From: Steromphala cineraria
Lineage: Eukaryota > Mollusca > Gastropoda > Trochida > Trochidae
DNA: 64,000 bases
Direction of reading: 5' to 3'
Assembly (NCBI GenBank): GCA_916613615.1
Contig: OU744727.1
Coordinates: 22,720,777 to 22,784,776 of the forward strand
The notes below the pieces were generated by a model. That model made no database searches and was not told the DNA's origin. It saw only the letters and a program-made list of their open reading frames with translations. The translations under genes were made by a program, and so were the position numbers. Of this stretch, positions 58,301 to 64,000 are shown one piece after another (position 1 is the first letter of the stretch; every line of letters begins with the position of its first letter).

Positions 58301-61300
58301 CAAGTAGAAGAGGAAGAAGAAGAGAATGACTCTGATGGGACATACACAATAGAAGAGGATGCACGTCAGCGGCGATCTGAGCGATCTCGTCGCACACATG
58401 GAGATGGAGCCAGACCAAAGCTGACCAAAGAGTCTATAGCTGCAGGAGCCAAGGGCTGTCCCAGACCAATGAGGAAACAGGAGGGTCAGTAAATTTCTTC
58501 AGTTTTCATTATTGTATCAGAAACTTTATAATTGCTCTTTTAACAACCCCTTACTTCTTTCTTTCATTTGCCAGTTGATGGTTTCAGGCAGGATAGTCGC
58601 GTTATGTTTTTGTATGAAGTTTGAGATGTTTGATTTGATTCCAGATGGAACTCGGCCAAAACAATCAACAAGAGTTGGAAAGAAGAAGGTGAAAGTCCTG
58701 AAGAGAGATAGAAGACTAAAACAAGAGGTAAGGGTATGTAGTGGCTTTTGTATTTTTCCTTGGCTTTTAAGTTTTTCTTTTCGGTTCTTACATAGTAGAT
58801 GTTAAGTAATCTGCAAGTAAAACTACTAAGAATTGTTAAAGAGATGCAGTCATTGTTTAAAAAGAGGGTTTCATTATACTGAAATAAACTCCTTTCAGAA
58901 CTACCGTTCAGCAGAAGAAATAGTGCAAGAGGAAGAACAAACTGGTCGAGGTCTTGGTGTCCTTCAGCAACAACTAGAGAGAACCTCTCAGATGTGTCAA
59001 GCTCTTCTCCTTGACCAGCAGTCTGTTAGTCCTTCACAGGGCATGATGTCACCTTCTGGTAAGATATGATCGTGGTTTAAAAAAAATTCAGAAAGCAATA
59101 TTGATAATTTTTTAGCTCATCAGGCCTGAAAGGCCAGATGGGCTAATGGCATGGCCTGGCGTCCGTAAACTTTTGACACTTTCGACTTCTCCTCATAAAC
59201 CATATACACTAGAGAGCTGAAATTGTGTGTACAGGTACCTTGGCATGTGGGGATTCTGATTTGTAACTTTGGTGACCCTGTGACCCCAATTTAGGGCCAC
59301 AGGGGCCACGCCCTTAAAACTTATTTTCATCTTCTTCTCCAGAAGCAGAAGCCCAAGAGAGCTGATATTTTGTGTACAGGTACCTTGGCATGTGGGGATT
59401 CTAATTTGTCACTTTTGTGACCCTTTGACCCAAATTATTTCTAAGAATCTAAGGGACCATGCCCTAAAAACCTATTTTCATCTTCTTCTCCAGAAGCAGA
59501 AGGCCTAGAAAGCTGAAACTTTGTGTACAAACTCCTTATCTAGTGAGGATTATAAATTGTAGCTTTGGTGGCCCCATGGCCCCTACTAAGGGGGCACAAC
59601 ATTGCCACACCCTATAGCGAAATCAAGTGTAAAGCCTGATGAGCTACAGAGCCCATGGCTCTATTTTTTAATTTATCTGCTGTGTTTTCTATCTAGATCT
59701 CACATCAAGAAATACACATTTCAATTGTGAGGTATTAATGATAAAAAAAAGTACTAAAAACCTTTTGCTTGATATAAGAATGCATTTAGAGACATTGATA
59801 AACACAATAGAGAGAGTCAGAAGTCACATGATTGTTACTTAAATAAAAATAGAAATGTAATAAAGTGATTAAACAAGGTTTATGACATGTGAAATGGCAT
59901 GTAAAGTGATAAAGAGATAAAGCCAATAGACCTATAAATTCACAAACTGAAATTAAGAAATTTGTAATATATATCACGGCCGATTGAATGGTATAAGTTG
60001 ATTCCATCTGCATCTGCTCAATATCAAGTGTCCTTCACCAGTGATTCAAAGTTCTGCTGCAATTCTCTTACATTGTGATTTTCTCTCTGAAAGGTTTTGC
60101 TATGGGTATGCGTGGAGGTGGACTGATGCCTGACATGCTGCAGCAACAACTCCAGCAGCAGCAGCTGACGCTCTGTCTGAACCAGTGTTACCAGCAGCTG
60201 GCGGTCCAGCAGGGAGAGATGCAGACCATCCAGCAACAGCTTCACAGTCTCACTTTGCAGGTAGCAGACTCTTACCACCCGGCAGTCGAGGGACGAGATG
60301 AACAGAGACCCAGTCCCCAGTTTGCATCTCGAGTCAACACACCAATGACCACTTCAAACTCAACCATTCCTAACAGTACGACTGCCAGTTTCAACATGCA
60401 CTCCACTAGACAGACCTCCTTCAACCTCAACCCTCAGTTCCCCTCCACCTTCTCCTATCATCAATCCGGTGCTAGACAGAGTACCCCATACGGTGTGGAT
60501 GTTGTTGAAAGGCGAAGTCCACATGCAGATCCGAGATCGACTGAGAGACCGGCTGAGACCCACATTAACAACCTGAGACCAGTTCCCCCTCCTAGGATTG
60601 ACTCATACCTCCAATCAGATGATAGATCCTACTTGAACCAACAGCCAAATAACCGAACATCTGATGGATCAAGAGGCCCTAGGCTTAATCTTCAGGATAT
60701 GCTCAATTCTCGTAAAGCGTGAGTGTGTGACTATTAACATTTTTAGCTCTTTGTTGTAGAAATGCAAACCAATTTTGCAATCATTTAAAATAATTTTTAA
60801 AGTGGTTGCACTTGTGAGCATTAGATCTTTAACAACAACTTGCTTGTACCATTACCTGCTTCTAACTTTCACTTTTTGACTTCTTCTCATCTGTTATCCT
60901 CAAGACTGAAATATTGTGGGATCCTACTTATTAAGCTAACCAATTTAGCCAGTATTTTATCACAGCATTCATTTGAGAGATGTTTGCATGTACAAATTGC
61001 TTCAATCTTATGTTTAACAACTATTTCAGAAAACAACGAACGACAGCTACTCAGTCATCTCTACCAGAGAGTGGTAAGTGCCCTAATTAAGTTCTATTCT
61101 AACAAAATAATCTAATAATTAAAAATAAACATGAATTTTGAACTTTATCTTAATCTGTGTATTTATTGACACAATGATTAAATAATCCTTTAGTTTCCAT
61201 TTCCAGGTTTAAAATTAAATGAAAACTGTTCACCCAAATGAATTGAATATCTTTAAAAAAGGGTTGTCTCCTTGTCAAATTTGATGTTTTGATGATGTTC

Positions 61301-63783
61301 TCTTTTTCAGGTGCCTCTCAATATAGCACTCAGAACCCAACTGACCGTACAGGAAGATACCGACCTGGACTAAGTTCAGGAATCAGTGGTGCTGGCTTCC
61401 ATGATGGTCAGAGCCTATCCAGCATCATGTCAGCTCGCATGTCAGAGACAGGACAGTCAAGAAATCTAAGGTGAGCTTCATATTGTTACAATCCTAGAGA
61501 ATAAAATCAATTTGACTTTCATGTCAAAACCTTGAAGTAATAAAAATGTTTTTGCCAATAGAATGACTTCATAAGTCTGAAGTGACAGAGTATGTTAGAA
61601 TCAATATTTATGGATAACCAAATCATTTGATGGTGATATTTTGACAAAGTAACTTATTTGTTGCCTTGAAACACATTTAGAATCAATTTTGATATGGCAT
61701 TCCCAGAATAAGGAAGTTGTATACAGTATATCAACAAAATATGCCTTCATCATTTGATGAAAGAAAGCTATTTGATCACTCAAGTTAGCTGTATCAATAT
61801 TGAAAAATAATTATCTTTTTGTAGGCATTTCTTAATAATTTGTTAATTTGCATTTAACCTTATTAAACTGGTATATTTTTCGCATTGTATTATTCATAAT
61901 TTCAATAATGTTTACTTTCTGCAGAGATGGTGAGGCAAGTGGTGGTGACCTGTCATTGTTCGAAGCTTTGAGAGAAACCATTTACTCAGAAGTAGCAACA
62001 CTTATCTCCCAAAATGAAAACCGTCCTCACTTTCTGATTGAGCTATTTAGAATCCTTCAAGTTCTTAACTCAGACTTATTGCGCCAACGTGGACTCTACG
62101 CCATACAAGAACTTGTTTCTCATACACTAACAGAGGACAACAGTGACTCTTTTGCAGCAGTAAGTACAGATATTGATTTCTCTGTTCCATTTAAATAACA
62201 CATATTGATGAATAGTTGAATACAATATATTGCTTTTTTTTGTTACTCCAAATAATGTTGATCTAAACACAATACAAATGAAAAGGGGAAGCATTTAATT
62301 TGTCAAATTATATTTTGAATACATTTTAAAGTAATGCGTATATATGTGTACCTCTAGTTCATGAAGCAAGTTAGTTCTATATTTAGAACTGTCCTTTAAT
62401 CCTGGATGACTCACGATATTATTTTACATTCCTCTAATATGTCACTTGTTTTGCTCAGAATCTTTCTTTTTCAAAGTTCAAAATGTTATGATGCAGCCTC
62501 CGCCTCCTTGGATGACAGCTGCAGCTGGTAACTGTACACCATCAGAACTGACACCTAGTGAGAGTCTGGCTACCTCAGATGGTGAGGAGGTTAAGGTAAG
62601 CTCCAACAGTGGACAAGTAGGTGTATGTTGAGTCTGTTGATATATATGTAATCAAGCTTTTAAATGTTCAATTTATCTAGTTTCAAAAGCAATCAATACT
62701 CTAGTGCCTTTATGTATTAAAGTGTCAACACTGCAAAGAGATGTTTATAAATGTGTTGACAAATAAAAGGAACAAGCTCCTTATTATGTTGATAATCTAT
62801 TTACTATCCCAGCAAAAAATCAGTTACTTTTGTCAATTATCAATTTTCTATAGTGGATGAATTTACAATGCTTGGATTTGTTTTAACGGACCAAATCCCT
62901 TTGTAGCCTGACAAAGAATGCACATGGTGGTACTTCCAGGCTCGACTGAGAGAGCGTGTTGCCATGGCCCAGAGAAGCAAGCGTCCTGGTCTATTAATGG
63001 AGGTAAACGGTTCCCTGAAGAATGACAGCTATGACTATGCTGAAAAGGTGGAGAATACCAGCTCACAATCAACCCCTTCTAATAGTCTCTGGGATTCTCC
63101 ATTTGCTCAGGATTCTCTGGGCGACACCGTCATTCATTTCGATAAGGTGCAACTTCCAAAACTTGTTTCCACTCTCTAGCTTGCACTTTATTCGCTATCT
63201 TATCATCCTTTTCACAATGAAATTATGAAAAAGTACATCTGATTTTCTGTCCAAAGGGAGGACTTTGTTTACTTTATGTCTAACTTATGTTTAAAACACA
63301 TGACAGGTAAACATCTTTATAAATGTGATTTAATGTTCATGGCTCCCATTACATGTTTTGATACAAGGTACATTTCACTGAAACACTGTAGGAGACACAT
63401 CTCAAAAATAAACTAATTTACTTGGAATTACTTTTGCAAGTCTTCATCATTTTCTTTAGTTAAATTTTAGACAATGCAGAAAATTTGTATTGAGCCAATG
63501 ATTGAGACTAGCGCAAATTAAGCCTCCAAGATCTTGAAACCAAGAATTAAGTGCTAGAATAGTGAACTTTTATGAAGAAAAACCCAACATTGTTATGTTG
63601 TAGGCCCTGGAGAAGATGCGAGAGTATGAGAAGATGAAGAACGAGAGTGAGAGAGGAGCAGGAGGCAGTGAATCCAGCCGAGGGAGAGAAGGAAGATTGA
63701 ACACACTGCCCGACCATCTGCAACCATCTCCTGGATCAACCAACATGGACCAAGGCAGTGAAAGCTCCATGTCTGACATGCCC
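46315..63783 (+). CDS. PCM1: PCM1, pericentriolar material 1 (3' end outside the window)
   Basis: PCM1 is the main scaffold of centriolar satellites and helps bring proteins to centrosomes and primary cilia (established knowledge). Thirty coding exons were joined with consistent phases: 46349-46486, 46796-47044, 47455-47655, 47960-48058, 51696-51788 or 51831-51926 (alternatives), 52348-52482, 52992-53174, 53399-53497, 53676-53769, 53877-54073, 54479-54629, 54798-54927, 55154-55318, 55673-55882, 56251-56463, 56967-57096, 57209-57281, 57467-57644, 57858-57979, 58278-58484, 58645-58727, 58899-59058, 60094-60718, 61030-61073, 61311-61470, 61925-62159, 62497-62595, 62907-63146, 63604-63783. They encode 1,632 residues with one alternative exon; human PCM1 has about 2,024. 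Diagnostic blocks shared with vertebrates include MATWGG, LREELRQKKKELEAIM, SLFEALRETIYSEVATLISQ, SELTPSESLAT and GDTVIHFDKALEKMREYEKM. The protein is mostly coiled coil with acidic spacers. Start at 46349: ACCATGG context, preceded by an acceptor at 46314, so a 5' non-coding exon lies upstream. Confidence 0.97.
46349..46486 (+). CDS. PCM1: PCM1 exon 1 (start codon)
   Basis: Residues 1-46, MASGGMPYSK to RINNW. The exon itself begins at 46315 after TTTGTTTCAG, giving a 34-base leader. An in-frame GTG upstream at 46325 is not needed. Donor GTAAGC, phase 0. Confidence 0.9.
46796..47044 (+). CDS. PCM1: PCM1 exon 2
   Basis: Residues 47-129. Starts DFSDWRP and contains a lysine/arginine-rich stretch, the TPSTFPRTRITPS block (human TPHTFPHSR) and LENLRQQLTFSDMDD (human LEKLKQRINFSDLD). 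The donor is the less usual GTTAGT, phase 0. Confidence 0.93.
47455..47655 (+). CDS. PCM1: PCM1 exon 3
   Basis: Residues 130-196, a polar serine-, asparagine- and arginine-rich linker with little conservation. Acceptor TTCTTCTACAG, donor GTACGT, phase 0-0. Support is by splice signals and phase rather than homology. Confidence 0.85.
47960..48058 (+). CDS. PCM1: PCM1 exon 4
   Basis: Residues 197-229. PDSNQIVGRLMQIRDYIKQA matches human SSQIVSRLVQIRDYITKA, the start of the first conserved coiled coil. Phase 0-0. It is followed by a 3.6-kb intron holding the 190-bp motif array. Confidence 0.96.
48387..51048. repeat. Array of paired 15-bp motifs with about 190-bp period in PCM1 intron 4
   Basis: GTAGCAGTATTGACA or a close variant (G for A in AGC, TTTT for TATT) occurs more than 15 times. 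Motifs often come as pairs whose starts are 21 bp apart (49099/49120, 49290/49311, 50432/50453, 50626/50647; 49861/49882 in worn form). Pairs recur at about 48744, 48937, 49100, 49290 and 49481 on the plus strand, then at about 49870, 50071, 50245, 50432 and 50626 as the reverse complement, then again forward at 50671, 50840 and 51033. One reverse copy stands at 48387. The spacers are AT-rich and much less alike than the motifs. It is non-coding. The nature of the array is unknown; it could be the body of a decayed mobile element or a binding-site array. Confidence 0.8.
51696..51788 (+). CDS. PCM1: PCM1 exon 5a, alternative copy
   Basis: 31 codons, phase 0-0: GDLQKARKLSQVITSLKEQE and on to NLQKLW. 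Acceptor GTATTGTAG, donor GTTAGT. It aligns with exon 5b and with the same human segment (LIDHLKEQEKSYMKFL), sharing SLKEQE or NLKEQE and the M..LQ tail. The 42-bp intron to exon 5b is too short for both copies to be spliced in easily, so mutually exclusive use is inferred. Confidence 0.85.
51831..51926 (+). CDS. PCM1: PCM1 exon 5b, alternative copy
   Basis: 32 codons, phase 0-0: KSCKEDLEKLKTLIDNLKEQ and on to RTL. Acceptor TTTGTTATAG, donor GTGAGT. It is the closer match to vertebrate PCM1 (LIDHLKEQEKSYM), so it is likely the ancestral copy. Confidence 0.93.
52348..52482 (+). CDS. PCM1: PCM1 exon 7
   Basis: Residues 262-306. AIRDDGGLLENGTAARAERD and an acidic tail DDTASLELDVDTDASETT; a disordered spacer between coils. 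Phase 0-0; donor GTAAGT. Confidence 0.85.
52992..53174 (+). CDS. PCM1: PCM1 exon 8
   Basis: Residues 307-367, a serine- and glutamate-rich disordered spacer (ENTQSSSSRPRIEDKLGVDT... to GVEDTE). Acceptor CTTCTGTGTAG, donor GTACCT. Phase 0-0. Confidence 0.82.
53399..53497 (+). CDS. PCM1: PCM1 exon 9
   Basis: Residues 368-400, MNDKEASTARQGELESLRRQ and EELLKILVDKQEQ, matching the human coil IENLKKQHDLLKRMLQQQEQ. Phase 0-0. Confidence 0.93.
53676..53769 (+). CDS. PCM1: PCM1 exon 10
   Basis: Continues the same coil: LKMLQERQETLLTMK (human LRALQGRQAALLALQ) then CEKKLAVASASHKA. Ends in phase 1; donor GTAAGT. Confidence 0.92.
53877..54073 (+). CDS. PCM1: PCM1 exon 11
   Basis: Residues about 432-497. 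After an acidic spacer it encodes DGDLNELVELRRHLNLLKNE and LRDQ, matching human LNEELNDLIQRFHNQLRD. Phase 1-0; donor GTAAAT. Confidence 0.92.
54479..54629 (+). CDS. PCM1: PCM1 exon 12
   Basis: Residues 498-548. LQDKLRDLQDKKQRMDSLLK and ELQGLR match human FSKMRVLQEKKQKMDKLLGELHTLR. Phase 0-1. Confidence 0.94.
54798..54927 (+). CDS. PCM1: PCM1 exon 13
   Basis: Acidic start ENENEDEVSEDAAP, a proline-rich linker, then QQLEDAQEKLT at the start of the next coil. Phase 1-2; donor GTAAGT. Confidence 0.9.
55154..55318 (+). CDS. PCM1: PCM1 exon 14
   Basis: KLREVRERLNQLRDLVSYYQ matches human KLNEVRKRLNELRELVHYYE, one of the best conserved coils of the protein. A polar spacer follows. Phase 2-2; donor GTGAGT. 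Confidence 0.95.
55673..55882 (+). CDS. PCM1: PCM1 exon 15
   Basis: QLLQQLNPEASS, then an acidic disordered stretch (DEHSDEENASDTESNKDSQL) and GPWGDDPEIQEKV, leading into the coil of exon 16. Phase 2-2. Confidence 0.9.
56251..56463 (+). CDS. PCM1: PCM1 exon 16
   Basis: QKLRAAKEKLRQLQDIVAMV, almost identical to human NRLMAAKQKLRQLQDLVAMV. Open reading continues upstream into the intron, but the acceptor CTCTATTTAG and the homology fix the start at 56251. Phase 2-2. Confidence 0.96.
56967..57096 (+). CDS. PCM1: PCM1 exon 17
   Basis: EEAMQMASMQQQRDELLSLR and EERERLMAVHSALQSLQDQ match the human QQQQRELKQLQEERKKLIDIQEKIQALQ coil. Phase 2-0. Confidence 0.94.
57209..57281 (+). CDS. PCM1: PCM1 exon 18
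   Basis: A basic linker ENEEPVPKRQGKEGRGQPSQ. Three GT sites lie close together at its end; only the one at 57282 (T then GTAGGT) keeps the frame of exon 19. Phase 0-1. Confidence 0.82.
57467..57644 (+). CDS. PCM1: PCM1 exon 19
   Basis: ASNDELYSKMRKQRILREEL then RQKKKELEAIMKKD, matching human DNELWSEMRRHEMLREELRQRRKQLEALM, the hallmark coil of PCM1. Phase 1-2. Confidence 0.96.
57858..57979 (+). CDS. PCM1: PCM1 exon 20
   Basis: Contains DATMATWGGSTVDNLGSITE; MATWGGST is identical in vertebrate PCM1. Acidic end EDDDG. Phase 2-1. Confidence 0.95.
58278..58484 (+). CDS. PCM1: PCM1 exon 21
   Basis: GFPSDGIVQVEEEEEENDSD resembles human GYLSEGIVRTDEEEEEEQDA. A basic RRSERSRRTHGD region follows. 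Phase 1-1; the donor is the uncommon GTCAGT. Confidence 0.9.
58645..58727 (+). CDS. PCM1: PCM1 exon 22
   Basis: A short lysine-rich exon (DGTRPKQSTRVGKKKVKVLK to LKQE). A second donor six bases on (GTATGT at 58734) would add two residues in frame, a possible alternative 5' splice site. Phase 1-0. Confidence 0.82.
58899..59058 (+). CDS. PCM1: PCM1 exon 23
   Basis: NYRSAEEIVQEEEQTGRGLG then LERTSQMCQALLLDQQS, matching human LKKQLDFSVSICQTLMQDQQT. Phase 0-1. The intron that follows holds a TAGCTCATCAGGC-family element. Confidence 0.93.
59109..59671 (-). mobile_element. TAGCTCATCAGGC-family element, copy 3, with three internal repeats
   Basis: In PCM1 intron 23, inverted relative to copies 1 and 2: it starts TTTAGCTCATCAGGCCTGAAAGGCC and ends CTGATGAGCTACAGAGCCCA then TGGCTCT. 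The inside has a GGCGTCCGT box and three copies of a module of about 145-150 bp containing AGAGAGCTGAnATTnTGTGTACAGGTACCTTGGCATGTGGGGATTCT-type text (near 59210, 59355 and 59505). It is non-coding and evidently tolerated within an intron. Confidence 0.8.
60094..60718 (+). CDS. PCM1: PCM1 exon 24 (largest)
   Basis: Residues about 1105-1313. It opens with a glutamine-rich coil QQQQLTLCLNQCYQQLAVQQ (human MHQLNQCYTQLTWQQ) and then a long disordered proline/serine/asparagine segment to LNLQDMLNSRKA. Acceptor CTCTGAAAG is weak but is fixed by phase and homology. Phase 1-2. Confidence 0.93.
61030..61073 (+). CDS. PCM1: PCM1 exon 25 (micro-exon)
   Basis: 44 bases: KQRTTATQSSLPES. Acceptor CTATTTCAG, donor GTAAGT. 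Too short for homology, but it is the piece that joins exon 24 (phase 2) to exon 26 (phase 1). Confidence 0.8.
61311..61470 (+). CDS. PCM1: PCM1 exon 26
   Basis: A disordered serine/glycine-rich segment GASQYSTQNPTDRTGRYRPG to ETGQSRNLR. Acceptor CTCTTTTTCAG, donor GTGAGC. Phase 1-2. Confidence 0.88.
61925..62159 (+). CDS. PCM1: PCM1 exon 27
   Basis: SLFEALRETIYSEVATLISQ, NENRPHFLIELFRILQVLN and RQRGLYAIQELVSH are almost residue-for-residue those of human PCM1. This is the most conserved block in the window and the beginning of the conserved C-terminal region. Phase 2-0. Confidence 0.98.
62497..62595 (+). CDS. PCM1: PCM1 exon 28
   Basis: PPPPWMTAAAGNCTPSELTP and SESLATSDGEEVK; SELTPSESLAT is identical in human. 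The acceptor TTATGATGCAG has a poor pyrimidine tract, yet it is the only one that keeps the frame open. Phase 0-0. Confidence 0.92.
62907..63146 (+). CDS. PCM1: PCM1 exon 29
   Basis: Starts PDKECTWWYFQARLRERVAM and ends PFAQDSLGDTVIHFDK (human PFATDDLGNTVIHLDQ). The tryptophan-rich ARLRERVAM part is not obvious in human PCM1 as I recall it. Phase 0-0. Confidence 0.94.
63604..63783 (+). CDS. PCM1: PCM1 exon 30 (last in window)
   Basis: ALEKMREYEKMKNESERGAG (human ALARMREYERMKTEAES) then a polar tail to SSMSDMP. Reading could run on to TAA at 63808, but GTTAGT at 63784 is a usable donor, as in exons 2 and 5a, and about 400 C-terminal residues of the family are still missing, so the gene is taken to continue beyond the window. 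Confidence 0.9.
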
Positions 63784-64000
63784 GTTAGTTTTAAACTTGA
63801 GCAAAAATAATTTAGCTGATATGATGTACTGATCATGAGTTGATTGTGAAGCTACGATATTCCAACGTTATTTATATTTTATGGAATAATTGTGAAGGTG
63901 CAAATTGAGAAATGTGTTTATTATATTTGAGAAAGGCATCAGCATTAATGCATAAACATGTTAATAAAACCAAATATCTATCATTAAGCAGATTTATATA

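Noticed and set aside
63604..63810. PCM1 ending at TAA 63808
   Set aside because: A donor at 63784 precedes it, and the conserved C-terminal part of the family is not yet encoded. Continuation beyond the window is more likely, though a short isoform ending here is not excluded.

Overview
This is a window of animal nuclear DNA, most likely from a mollusc and plausibly a bivalve. Its genes are split by GT-AG introns, intergenic DNA is AT-rich, and it carries many foldback elements, minisatellites, Tc1/mariner-like and L1-like transposons. One repeat family has ends of the form TAGCTCATCAGGC, which I associate with bivalve genomes. The species cannot be named from sequence alone.

Layout. Positions 1 to about 28.7 kb contain no gene I can support. 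They hold tandem repeats (37 bp at 11.26-12.26 kb, 43 bp at 13.41-13.68 kb, 21 bp at 20.57-21.89 kb and others), several short elements with inverted ends, and a few GC-richer islands (about 0.23, 8.55, 16.44 and 24.24 kb) that may be conserved non-coding DNA. At 29.8-33.4 kb on the minus strand is a complete four-exon gene for TRAPPC2 (sedlin), 142 residues. A likely promoter island lies at about 35.2-35.55 kb. From 36.06 to 40.43 kb is a 4.37 kb piece bounded by TTAA and 14-bp inverted CCCTTA...TAAGGG ends, which looks like a non-autonomous piggyBac-type element. From 41.59 to 46.18 kb is a nest: a Tc1/mariner-like transposon with perfect 27-bp inverted ends and a broken transposase, split by a 5'-truncated L1-like retrotransposon with a poly(A) tail and a 15-bp target-site duplication.

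From 46.35 kb to the right edge runs PCM1 (pericentriolar material 1) on the plus strand. I could place 30 coding exons whose splice phases all agree. With one of the two alternative exons used, they encode 1,632 residues, and the gene runs off the window before its C-terminal end. PCM1 is the scaffold of centriolar satellites.

The strongest points are three. First, PCM1 has a tandemly duplicated exon pair (51696-51788 and 51831-51926), both phase 0-0, separated by an intron of only 42 bp, which predicts mutually exclusive splicing within a coiled coil. Second, PCM1 intron 4 holds an array of paired 15-bp motifs (GTAGCAGTATTGACA) about 21 bp apart, recurring about every 190 bp and flipping orientation in the middle. 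Third, TRAPPC2 and PCM1 lie head to head, which recalls the vertebrate TRAPPC2-OFD1 arrangement, where the partner is also a centriolar-satellite gene.
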